Assembly (NCBI GenBank): GCA_023150935.1
Contig: JAKLJW010000004.1
Span: 62,001-126,000 of the forward strand
Length of the DNA stretch: 64,000 bases
Source: Candidatus Binatia bacterium
Lineage (GTDB): Bacteria > Desulfobacterota > Binatia > HRBIN30
Direction: 5' to 3'
Position numbers and translations under genes: made by a program. Positions 47,585 through 55,547 of this stretch are shown here, in pieces (position 1 is the stretch's first letter; each line of letters starts with the position of its first letter). Under the pieces are notes generated by a model that worked only from the letters and a program-made list of their open reading frames with translations, was not told the DNA's origin and ran no database searches.

Positions 47585-48184
47585 CTAACCGGGAAAGCCG
47601 GCTGAACTCGTTTCGAACAGGAACCGCACCAGGGTCGGGTGCCTTTCGGAATGGACGCGCTCGATCGCCAAGATGTCGAGGTGCATCGGGTATACTTCAC
47701 CCCAGACCGGATGTTTGAAGGCTTCCGCGAATGGGCGGAAGAACGCCGAGCGGTATAAACTCCGAAGGTGCGGCAAGGACAGGATCAGGAAGTCGGTGAT
47801 CGCCCTCTGACGGGCTCGCAAGATGGCGAGCTTCAGCATGCCTAGCGGAATGAACTGCCGGCTGCTGATGGTGCGCTGGTCTTCCCGGATTACGAAGCGG
47901 TCCAAGTAGGCTGGTGTCCGTGCTCCGAGCAGCAATTTGTCTATGTCGACAAACCCCTCGATCGGGAACGGCCGCTGTTCGGGACCGAGCAGGCGGAATG
48001 CCGCTACGATCGTGCCGTCCGGCCCGCGAGCCATCAGATGGTCGGCGGTCGTATCGAAGGAGTCCACACCCTCGTTGTTCAGGGCGGCGGTGTATACGGT
48101 GCGGCGGAGCGCCAGCACCTCCGAGGTCTCAGTCGCACCAGCAACGCTGAAACTCAAACCGTGCAACAGCTTGGCGGGGTCCAT
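47585..48184 (-). CDS. FeeM-like N-acyl amino acid synthase (GNAT/autoinducer-synthase fold)
   Basis: 199 aa. LALRRTVYTAALNNEG, then DTTADHLMARGPDGTIVAAFRLLG, LDRFVIREDQRTISSRQF and a C-terminal EVYPMHLDI follow the pattern of FeeM-type N-acyl amino acid synthases, relatives of AHL synthases. FeeM takes an acyl chain from an acyl carrier protein and puts it on an amino acid. The divergent ACP gene begins 219 nt away and would be the donor carrier. The assignment is by pattern only; a plain GNAT acyltransferase is the alternative. Confidence 0.68.
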   Translation of the reverse strand: MDPAKLLHGLSFSVAGATETSEVLALRRTVYTAALNNEGVDSFDTTADHLMARGPDGTIVAAFRLLGPEQRPFPIEGFVDIDKLLLGARTPAYLDRFVIREDQRTISSRQFIPLGMLKLAILRARQRAITDFLILSLPHLRSLYRSAFFRPFAEAFKHPVWGEVYPMHLDILAIERVHSERHPTLVRFLFETSSAGFPG

Positions 48185-48269
48185 GGGCGTATGCCTCGGT
48201 GTGGCGTCGCGCCGGCAGGGCGCGTGGAAGCCCGACGCGAGTGTGGCTTAGCAATCTGTGAAAAGCCGC

Positions 48270-48297
48270 TTGATTTGTCTCCCACTTTTCGTATGTT
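48270..48297 (+). promoter_or_regulatory. Weak candidate promoter for the ACP operon
   Basis: TTGATT (48270-48275) - N16 - TATGTT (48292-48297) in the 219-nt gap between the divergent FeeM-like and ACP genes. The region is less GC-rich than its surroundings, as expected of a divergent promoter. The boxes are only partial matches. Confidence 0.3.
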
Positions 48298-48403
48298 CCC
48301 CTGCGATTGTCTAGGTAGTCAAGTGCGATCTTAACCGGATATTCTGGAAAGCTCCCTCCTGTCCGAAGTGTCCAGCCAGCCACATATGAGACCAGAGGTG
48401 TGC

Positions 48404-48667
48404 ATGAGGGTGATAAGTAGAGCCGTGGTGCGCGACCGTCTGGCCCAACTGCTTGGGGAGATAGGGGGGATTCCTGCGGAATCCATTACCGACGCGGCGG
48501 GCGTCGATGACCAACTGCAGATGTCTTCGCTGGCGTTTCTGGAGCTTCAAGCGGCGCTGGAAGATGAGTACGAGATCCAAATCGATCCTATTCAGGTCGT
48601 GGAGTTGAACCAGTTCGGAAGGATCGTCGACTACCTGTACGACCGGCTGACCTCTCCTCAGTCATGA
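48404..48667 (+). CDS. Acyl carrier protein
   Basis: 87 aa from ATG 48404 (AGGTG just upstream; ATG 48386 is an alternative). It has the four-helix ACP pattern with QMSSLAFLELQAALEDEYEIQI in the helix II region. Ser42 is the expected phosphopantetheine site, but the usual Asp before it (DSL) is Ser (SSL), a change that may alter the choice of PPTase. Its stop overlaps the start of the acyl-CoA dehydrogenase gene by 4 nt. A FeeM-like gene faces it and a ketosynthase follows, so it is a dedicated carrier, not the housekeeping AcpP. Confidence 0.83.
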   Translation: MRVISRAVVRDRLAQLLGEIGGIPAESITDAAGVDDQLQMSSLAFLELQAALEDEYEIQIDPIQVVELNQFGRIVDYLYDRLTSPQS

Positions 48668-49806
48668 CCCTATTCTCGGAGGCCCATGAGGCCTTCCGGC
48701 AGCGACTGCGCGCGTATGTAGAAGGCCGGCTGACTCCCAATGCCGACGAGTGGGAGGCGCAGTGGACCCTGCCCCGCTCGGTGTTTGCGGAGATGGGCAG
48801 TCAGGGGTTCATCGGAATGTCGAGGGATCCCGCCTACGGAGGTCAGGGACTCGACTTCGGGTACGATGTTGTGCTGGCTGAGGAATTGCCCCGGTCCAAG
48901 ATGCCCGGGCTGTCCCTGAGTGTGGTGTTGCAGAACAGTCTTGTCGTGCCGTTGCTGGCGTGGCAGGCCAACGACGAGCAAAAACGCGAGTTCTTGGCCC
49001 CCGCGATTGCCGGCACGCGAATTGGGGCGGTGGCGTCGACCGAACCGGACGGGGGCTCGGATATCCTTCGCGGCACCCGTTGCGAGGCGGTCAGCGACGG
49101 CGATCACTGGGTGGTGACTGGCGAGAAGCTCTACATTACCAACGGGCCGATCGCCGACTTCGTCATCACGCTGGCGAAGACCCGCGAGACCGTCTCGCCG
49201 ACGAGTTTCACGCTTATCATCGTGCCCACCGACACGCCCGGGTTTCGCGTCAAAGAAAGCCTCCGGAAACTCGGCATGCACACCTCGCCGACCGGATGGC
49301 TGGCCTACGATGCCTGCCGCGTTCCAAAGCGCCTCACGCTCGGCAGACTCAACGTCGGGTTCTTCTACCATACGCAGAACCTGCTGGAAGAGCGGCTGAT
49401 GGCGGGCGTCTGCTCGGTCTCGCTCGGCCAACTGATTCTCGATGACACGGTCCGCCACTTACAGCGGCGCATCGTCTACGAGGCGCCACTGTCGAACCTG
49501 CAGACCGTACGCCATCGCATCGTCGAACATGCCACCGAACTCGAGATGGCGCGGCACTTCGTATACTCGGTGTGCGAGCGTTACCGCGATGGCAAGGTCG
49601 ATGCGAAAGAGATCTGTATGATAAAGTTCCGCGTGGTCGACATGCTGCACGACCTCGTGACGGACTGCATGCAGATGCAGGGCGGCGCGGGCTTCCTATC
49701 CGATAACTGGATCACGCGAGTTTACAGGGACATGCGGGTCCTCAGCCTCGGCGGTGGCGTATCGGAGCTCATGAAAGACATTATAGCGGGTTATTTGCGA
49801 TTGTGA
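48664..49806 (+). CDS. Acyl-CoA (or acyl-ACP) dehydrogenase
   Basis: 380 aa FAD enzyme that introduces an alpha,beta double bond in an acyl thioester. GFIGMSRDPAYGGQGLDFGY, STEPDGGSDI, WVVTGEKLYITNGPIADF and MQMQGGAGFLSDNWITRVYRDMRV are family motifs. At the C-terminal position of the usual catalytic Glu (IYEGTSE) it has LGGGVSE, with Gly364 aligned to Glu; some ACADs keep the base elsewhere in the fold. Coupled to the ACP gene by a 4-nt overlap, it may act on the ACP-bound chain. Confidence 0.87.
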   Translation: MTLFSEAHEAFRQRLRAYVEGRLTPNADEWEAQWTLPRSVFAEMGSQGFIGMSRDPAYGGQGLDFGYDVVLAEELPRSKMPGLSLSVVLQNSLVVPLLAWQANDEQKREFLAPAIAGTRIGAVASTEPDGGSDILRGTRCEAVSDGDHWVVTGEKLYITNGPIADFVITLAKTRETVSPTSFTLIIVPTDTPGFRVKESLRKLGMHTSPTGWLAYDACRVPKRLTLGRLNVGFFYHTQNLLEERLMAGVCSVSLGQLILDDTVRHLQRRIVYEAPLSNLQTVRHRIVEHATELEMARHFVYSVCERYRDGKVDAKEICMIKFRVVDMLHDLVTDCMQMQGGAGFLSDNWITRVYRDMRVLSLGGGVSELMKDIIAGYLRL

Positions 49807-49844
49807 CTTGTGATAAGCGCCGTGCTGTGTAATAAGCTTGGACC

Positions 49845-51101
49845 GTGGACCGGGCCGTCATTACCGGCATCGGGCTTGTGGGTCCGACCGGGTTCGACGT
49901 GCGAGGGTTTTGGGACTCTATCCTCAGGGGGCCCGCGTGCGTTCGCCGCATCACCCGCTTCGATCCCACCGGCTATGCATCCCAAATTGCAGCAGAAGTC
50001 CCGGACCGCAGCTACGAAGAGCTGATTGACCCGCGCAAGGTTCGCACCACCACCCACGTGACCCGCATGGCACTGGCGGCGGCCGAGTTTGCCCTGCGGG
50101 ACGCGCGTTTGTCGACGCACTGGGAGGACCCGACCCGGGTCGGCGTCATCGTCGGCACGTCGCTCGGGGGTTGGTTCGAGGCCGAACAGCAGCATTCTAT
50201 CCTGCTCGAACGCGGTGCCCGCCGCGTTAACCCGTTCATCGCCAACGGTACGCCCAATCATGCGGCCGGCGCCGAAGTTGCCGGCGCGCTCGGGGCGCAA
50301 GGGCCGCAAGCCACGTTTTCGAGCGGCTGCGTCTCCAGCCTGCAGGCCATCGGTCACGCCGCCATGCTCGTGCGCACCGGCGAAGTGGACGTGTGCGTGG
50401 CGGGCGGGTTCGAGAACCCCATTGCGCCGCTGATTATGGCAGGGATGGGCAGAACCCAGGAGCTGTCGGCGCGCAATGACGATCCGCAGCAGGCGTCTCG
50501 CCCGTTCGATGCCGAGCACGCCGGTATCGTGCTCAGCGAGGGCAGTTGCTTCGTCCTGATCGAGAGCCCGGAACGGGCGGCCGCGCGCGGTATCGATCCT
50601 TATGCGGACGTTCTGGGTGCGGCGTCTTCCTGCGACGGCGCCGGCCTGTTTGGCGTTGACCAGTCGGGAAAGGCGGGAGCCAGCGCGATTCGCCGCCTGC
50701 TCGAACGTGCCGGCCTGCAACTCGACGAGGTCGATTATATTTGCTCCCACGCCAACTCGTCGCCGCTTTTCGATCGCAAAGAGACTACCGTGGTAAAGGC
50801 CGCGTTCGGAGACCACGCCGGCCGCCTCGCGATCTCTTCTATAAAGGGGGTCATCGGTCATCCGTTCGGCGCTTCCGGCGCCTTTCAGACGGCGGCCTCG
50901 GCGCTGGCTATTCGTCATCAGACAATACCGCCCACTCATAACCTCAGGACACCCGACGCGGCGTGCGATCTCGACTATGTCCCCGGCGAGCCCCGCCGCT
51001 GCGCGGTCCGGAAAGCCCTGGTCACCAGTTACGGATACGGCGGGCTGAACAGCTATCTGTTGCTCGGGGCACTTAACGGCGCCGCCCCGGCCGCAGCCTG
51101 A
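49845..51101 (+). CDS. Beta-ketoacyl-ACP synthase (KAS II-like)
   Basis: 418 aa condensing enzyme from GTG 49845. Catalytic triad: Cys162 in SSGCVSSLQA, His302 in ICSHANSSPLFD and His339 in IKGVIGHPFGASGA with Lys334; all intact. Terminal motif GYGGLNSYLLL replaces GFGGxN. It extends an ACP-bound acyl chain with malonyl-ACP. 38 nt after the dehydrogenase and on the same strand as the ACP, it completes a small elongation/desaturation module. It is more like specialised KAS enzymes than housekeeping FabF. Confidence 0.9.
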   Translation: MDRAVITGIGLVGPTGFDVRGFWDSILRGPACVRRITRFDPTGYASQIAAEVPDRSYEELIDPRKVRTTTHVTRMALAAAEFALRDARLSTHWEDPTRVGVIVGTSLGGWFEAEQQHSILLERGARRVNPFIANGTPNHAAGAEVAGALGAQGPQATFSSGCVSSLQAIGHAAMLVRTGEVDVCVAGGFENPIAPLIMAGMGRTQELSARNDDPQQASRPFDAEHAGIVLSEGSCFVLIESPERAAARGIDPYADVLGAASSCDGAGLFGVDQSGKAGASAIRRLLERAGLQLDEVDYICSHANSSPLFDRKETTVVKAAFGDHAGRLAISSIKGVIGHPFGASGAFQTAASALAIRHQTIPPTHNLRTPDAACDLDYVPGEPRRCAVRKALVTSYGYGGLNSYLLLGALNGAAPAAA

Positions 51102-51175
51102 CTCCAACCTCCGGTCCAACCCCTTCTGACGCACTAGTTCGCGAGTTCGTCGCATGGTGCGAAGAATTCCGGAAT

Positions 51176-51229
51176 GCGGATTTCGGATTGCGGACGACGG
51201 ATTCATGAGTTCCGCAATCCGAATTCCGC
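51176..51229. repeat. Inverted repeat between convergent genes
   Basis: Arms GCGGATTTCGGATTGCGGA (51176-51194) and its near-exact inverse complement at 51211-51229 (18 of 19), 16-nt spacer. It is followed by GCGGGCGCAGCCCGC, another small palindrome. Lies in the 230-nt gap between the ketosynthase and MMPL genes, and could act as a bidirectional 3' hairpin or be a REP unit. Confidence 0.65.
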
Positions 51230-51331
51230 AATGGGTTGCGGGCGCAGCCCGCGCTGAGGTGGAACGTACTCGGATCGCGGTGTTCCCGGCGGCGGACGGT
51301 GCGGCTGCTCGCCGGCGCCGGCTGTGACCCC

Positions 51332-53740
51332 TTACGCTTCTACGATGTCGACCTGAACGTGTGGCGCTTCCGTGAACTCGCGGCGGAGGCCGCCAACCGC
51401 GAGATGCTCCGGCTCCTCGGCCGGCGGTTCCTGCGGATTGGCAGTCAGCAAGAACCGGGGCCGGCCGACGACCGTTAGGGCCGGGATCACCGCCAGGGTC
51501 GCCAGCGCACTGGTGCCGATGATCAGGGCGGTCAGCACGCCGAGTCGAATCCAGAGGCTGAAGCCGGAAAACGGCAGTACCAGGTACCCCAGCACCACGG
51601 CGGACGAGACGAAGAAAATGGCCTTCCCCGAGGTCTGCAAACTGGTCGCGATAGCCGCGGGTAGATCGACCGTCCCGCCACGCAACTCCTCGCGAATGCG
51701 GAACAGCAGGTAGATGACGAAGTCGGCGCCGATGCTGACCCCCATGGCCGTGAACGCCGCCGTGGTCATGTCGAGCCACGTGCCCGACCACCCCATTGCT
51801 CCCAGCGTGACGATCGTCGCGATACAGAGCGGCGTGAGGACGAGCAGGCCGCCGATCGGCGAACGCAGGGCCACCGTGGAGAGCACGAAGATGATCAGCC
51901 CGACCTGCACCATGTTGGCCAGCTTCTCCCGAATCACGACCTCGTTCATGGCGGTCTGCACGCCGAGCGTCCCCCCCGCGACCCCCACCTCGACCGGAAG
52001 ACCCTCGAAGCGGCGGTCCACGTAACCCTGTACGCGCTCGATGAACGCCGCCGAGAAGGCAGCACTGTCGGTCTTACTCAGCGCCCGGACCACGGCGTTG
52101 CGCTGTGCCGGGTCGACGACGGCGCTCAAGCCGTCAGGCCCCGCAGCCATATCGTAGAGCAGAAGATACTGACTGATGAGCCGCGCGTTGTCCGGGATGG
52201 CGTAAGCCGCGGCATCGCCCCGGTTCATGGCCTTGTGCATGCGCTTTACGTGTCCGGCGATCGACATTACCCCGCCGACTTCCGGCTCATCTTCCAGAAA
52301 CGCCTCGAGATCGCTGAGGGCATGAAGGACCGCCGGCTCGGTCAACACGCCGTCTCGCGCGCCTTCGATCAGCAAACGCAACGACGCTGTCCCCTGCAGT
52401 TTGTCGTTCAGGAGGGCATCGTCCTTGCGCACCTGCGTTGCGGGCGAGAACCACAGGCGAAAGCTGTTGTCCACATGAAGCCTCAGGGCGCCGAGGCCGG
52501 CAACGATCGTCACCAGGGCCGCAACCGTGAGCACGGCTCGCGGCCGTGCCGTCACGACGCCGGCAATCGCGTCGAGGGCACGACCCAGCCAGTGGCCCTC
52601 CCGTTCGCGCTGCATCTCGCGCAGCTTCGGCGCCGGGAGGAGGCAGCGGCAGGCGGGCGTGAACGTCATCTCGATAAGCAGCGCGCTGCCGATTCCCGAA
52701 GCGAGCAGCAGTCCAAAGACGCGCACGCTGGTGACATCGAAGGTGAGCAGAGAACTGAAACCGGCGACCGCAACCAGGCCCGCGGTCAACATGACCGGAC
52801 CCACCGCAACGATCGACGCCACGACCGCCTCGCGAACGTCGCCAAGGCGCGCGAACTCCTCGTAAAAGCGCTTGAGGATCTGTACCGCGTGACCGGCCGC
52901 CACGGCGAGGATCACCACCGGCGTGATGGCGCTCCACGTGTCCATCGGCTCGCCCGAGAGGCCCATGATGCCGAGCGCCCAGAACACGCTGAGCAGCGCG
53001 GTGACCAGCGGTAAGAGCATCGCCTGCACGGTGCGGAAGGCCTCGTAATGGATCAGGCCGATCACCAATACCGCTACCGGAAACAGGACGGCGATCATGC
53101 GGGTGTACTGGGTCAGCCAGTAGCGGAGGATCGGTGCCCCCGCGAGTGCGACGATAACCGTGTCGTCCCGCTCCGGAGCGACGATCGCCTCGATGCGGTC
53201 CGCAATGGCGATGTCGGTCAGGCGGTCGTCGAATTCGGCCAGAATGACGGTGGCAGTGCCGTCCTCCGACACCAGATTGCCGTGGAACAGCCTGTCGCTG
53301 TCGACGTTCCGGCGCAGGTCGGCCACGCTCGCGGAGTCGATCGCACCCTCGGTAAGCAGGGGGCGCACTTCCATCGTATCGTCCGCGCCCGGGAGCACGG
53401 CCTTTACGTACGGACCGGCAAGGCTGAACAGGCTGGTTTCGATAATCCCGGGGGTCTTCTGCAAGCGTTGGGTGATGCGCCGGACCTTACCGAGCATGGC
53501 CGGTGTGTAGATATCGCCCGAGGTAGCGATGAGACCGATAACCACCACCGCCTCGCCGCCGAACAGATCCGCGATGCGATTCTGGATTTCCACGAACCGA
53601 TGGTGCTGAGGCAGCGCCGCGCGGCGGCGGATCTCGAGGTGGACATGGCGAATCTGGGTGGCCAGGAAGGCCGTGACCAACAACACCGCGGTCAGCACAG
53701 CGACGGGATGCCTGACAACAAAAGCGATGTAGCGTCTCAT
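51332..53740 (-). CDS. MMPL-family RND exporter
   Basis: 802 aa with two repeats of one TM + large periplasmic loop + five TMs. DTWSAITPVVILAVAAGHAVQILKRFYEE and AAFTAMGVSIGADFVIYLLFRIREE are the paired TM4/TM10 segments of the MMPL/HpnN family, in which the acidic or polar residue drives proton use. Such transporters move lipids, hopanoids, siderophores or lipid signals. It stands convergent to the KAS gene, beside the FeeM-ACP-KAS cluster, and could export its product, though it has its own promoter and may be independent. Confidence 0.85.
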   Translation of the reverse strand: MRRYIAFVVRHPVAVLTAVLLVTAFLATQIRHVHLEIRRRAALPQHHRFVEIQNRIADLFGGEAVVVIGLIATSGDIYTPAMLGKVRRITQRLQKTPGIIETSLFSLAGPYVKAVLPGADDTMEVRPLLTEGAIDSASVADLRRNVDSDRLFHGNLVSEDGTATVILAEFDDRLTDIAIADRIEAIVAPERDDTVIVALAGAPILRYWLTQYTRMIAVLFPVAVLVIGLIHYEAFRTVQAMLLPLVTALLSVFWALGIMGLSGEPMDTWSAITPVVILAVAAGHAVQILKRFYEEFARLGDVREAVVASIVAVGPVMLTAGLVAVAGFSSLLTFDVTSVRVFGLLLASGIGSALLIEMTFTPACRCLLPAPKLREMQREREGHWLGRALDAIAGVVTARPRAVLTVAALVTIVAGLGALRLHVDNSFRLWFSPATQVRKDDALLNDKLQGTASLRLLIEGARDGVLTEPAVLHALSDLEAFLEDEPEVGGVMSIAGHVKRMHKAMNRGDAAAYAIPDNARLISQYLLLYDMAAGPDGLSAVVDPAQRNAVVRALSKTDSAAFSAAFIERVQGYVDRRFEGLPVEVGVAGGTLGVQTAMNEVVIREKLANMVQVGLIIFVLSTVALRSPIGGLLVLTPLCIATIVTLGAMGWSGTWLDMTTAAFTAMGVSIGADFVIYLLFRIREELRGGTVDLPAAIATSLQTSGKAIFFVSSAVVLGYLVLPFSGFSLWIRLGVLTALIIGTSALATLAVIPALTVVGRPRFLLTANPQEPPAEEPEHLAVGGLRREFTEAPHVQVDIVEA

Positions 53741-53967
53741 GTTCGCCGCCCTCCCTCGGCGCTATTCCTCTTTCGGTGCCGGTCTACTCTTTCCCGTCGA
53801 CCACGCCCACCGCGCTCCCCTGGTTCCCGAGGGAACATTGCGCGGCGGCGACCGCCTCCGGCACGTGCCGGGCAGGGGTCGCAGATATCACATTCGCGCC
53901 CGCCATCAACTGCAATTCCGTCCCGGTCTCGCGAATGCCGCCGGCTTGGCGAGTGCGTAAAACTAAT

Positions 53968-53996
53968 TTGACGTAAATGCTGCGTAGTGCGATAAT
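53968..53996 (+). promoter_or_regulatory. Sigma70-type promoter of carD
   Basis: TTGACG (53968-53973), exact 17-nt spacer, GATAAT (53991-53996), 38 nt before the carD start. Both boxes match the sigma70 consensus in five of six positions. The window around it is AT-richer than average. Confidence 0.75.
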
Positions 53997-54034
53997 CCGC
54001 CTTCCATCCTGTGCGAGCCAGGGAGGACAACCTA

Positions 54035-54517
54035 GTGTTCAAGGTCGGCGAGAAAGTCGTCTACCCGGCTCACGGAGTCGGCGTCATCCACAGTGTACAG
54101 ACCCGTACCATCTCCGGGAGCGAGAAGACGTTTTACATGCTGAAGATCCTGGAGAATGACATGACCATCATGATCCCGACGGAGAACGTCGATTCGGTCG
54201 GGCTCCGGCGGATCATCGGCAAGGAGATGGTCACCAAGGTCTACAAGATCCTGCGCGAGCGCCGGGTGCAGATCGATCAGCAGACCTGGAATCGCCGCTA
54301 CCGGGAGTACACGGAGAAGATCAAGACTGGTTCGGTCCTCGAAATCGCTACGGTTTTGCGTGATCTATGCGTTCTCAAGAGCGACAAGGAATTGTCCTTC
54401 GGGGAACGCAAGATGCTGGACACGGCGCGTAACCTGCTGGTCAAGGAACTCTCGATTGCCCGGGCTCATCCAGAAGAGAAGATCATGGAGGAGCTCACGG
54501 ACATCTTTTCGCACTAA
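54035..54517 (+). CDS. carD: CarD-family RNA polymerase-binding regulator
   Basis: 160 aa. GTG 54035 is preceded by GGGAGG with 8-nt spacing. The N-terminal Tudor-like RNAP-interaction domain starts [17 protein letters not shown] and the C-terminal helical DNA-binding domain spans ~70-160 ([25 protein letters not shown]). CarD proteins bind the RNAP beta subunit and stabilise open complexes, often at rRNA promoters. A strong promoter lies directly upstream. nadK and recN follow on the same strand. Confidence 0.95.
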   Translation: MFKVGEKVVYPAHGVGVIHSVQTRTISGSEKTFYMLKILENDMTIMIPTENVDSVGLRRIIGKEMVTKVYKILRERRVQIDQQTWNRRYREYTEKIKTGSVLEIATVLRDLCVLKSDKELSFGERKMLDTARNLLVKELSIARAHPEEKIMEELTDIFSH

Positions 54518-54608
54518 CCCCCGATCCCCGTGGCCGGCGACACTGCGCGTCGGCGTCGGGTTAGCGGTGCCTTCCGGGTGGCGCCCGGCCTATGGTAGCC
54601 TCCCTCCT

Positions 54609-55463
54609 GTGCGGATCGTCGGGGTAGTCGTTAAGCGGGGTAGAGACCAGGCCAGAGAGCTGGCCCGGCAACTCGGCGCCTGGCTGGCGGCCCGCGGCGT
54701 TTCCGTGTTGGTGGAGCCGGACAGTGCGGCGAGCATCGGCTACGGCACCCCGGCGAGCAAGGAGGACATGCTTGCCGCCGCCGATCTGATCGTCGTGCTG
54801 GGGGGAGATGGTACGCTTCTCAGCGTCACCAGGCTTATGCAGCAGCGGCCCGTACCCATCCTCGGTGTAAACCTTGGTGGGTTGGGTTTCCTGACCGCGC
54901 TGACGACCGACGAGCTTTTTCCGACCATCGAAAACGTCCTGGACGGCAAGTTCGAGATCGACAGCCGCATGACCCTCGATGTCATCCTGCGTCGCGGTAC
55001 GGCGGTGCTTGCCCGTCGGCAGGTGTTGAACGAGGCGGTCATCACGAAGGGCGCCCTGGCGCGCATAATTGACCTGGAAACCACTGTCGATGGTGAGGAG
55101 GTCTGCGTCTACAAGGCCGACGGCCTGATCGTGACGACGCCAACCGGCTCGACCGCTTACTCCCTCTCCGCCGGGGGGCCGATAGTTCACCCATCGGTGG
55201 GGGTGATGGTGCTGTCTCCAATTTGTCCCCACACACTGACCAATCGACCGATAGTTCTGTCCGACTCGGCGGTAGTCTGTGTTACCGTGCGTTCGCCGGA
55301 TGAGGATGTCGTTCTGACTATCGACGGTCAGGAAGGGCTGGCACTGCAGAGCAACGACGTTGTCGAAGTGCGCAAGGGGGCGATGCGGGTGCCGCTCGTG
55401 CACTCGGCGCGCCGGACGTACTTTGGGGTGTTGCGCAGCAAGCTGCGTTGGGGCGAGCGGTGA
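54609..55463 (+). CDS. nadK: NAD kinase
   Basis: 284 aa from GTG 54609; upstream in-frame codons are not homologous. GGDGT (65-69) binds ATP, and [17 protein letters not shown] is the second family motif. It phosphorylates NAD to NADP. It lies 91 nt after carD and 84 nt before recN; the nadK-recN pairing is widespread in bacteria. No Shine-Dalgarno is evident at the GTG. Confidence 0.95.
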   Translation: MRIVGVVVKRGRDQARELARQLGAWLAARGVSVLVEPDSAASIGYGTPASKEDMLAAADLIVVLGGDGTLLSVTRLMQQRPVPILGVNLGGLGFLTALTTDELFPTIENVLDGKFEIDSRMTLDVILRRGTAVLARRQVLNEAVITKGALARIIDLETTVDGEEVCVYKADGLIVTTPTGSTAYSLSAGGPIVHPSVGVMVLSPICPHTLTNRPIVLSDSAVVCVTVRSPDEDVVLTIDGQEGLALQSNDVVEVRKGAMRVPLVHSARRTYFGVLRSKLRWGER

Positions 55464-55547
55464 CGGTTGCGGGTCGGTCGCCGAATCCGGACGTGGAGAT
55501 GCTGCAAGGGACGGCGTCGCTGACACTACCGGCGATTGCATAGAGCC

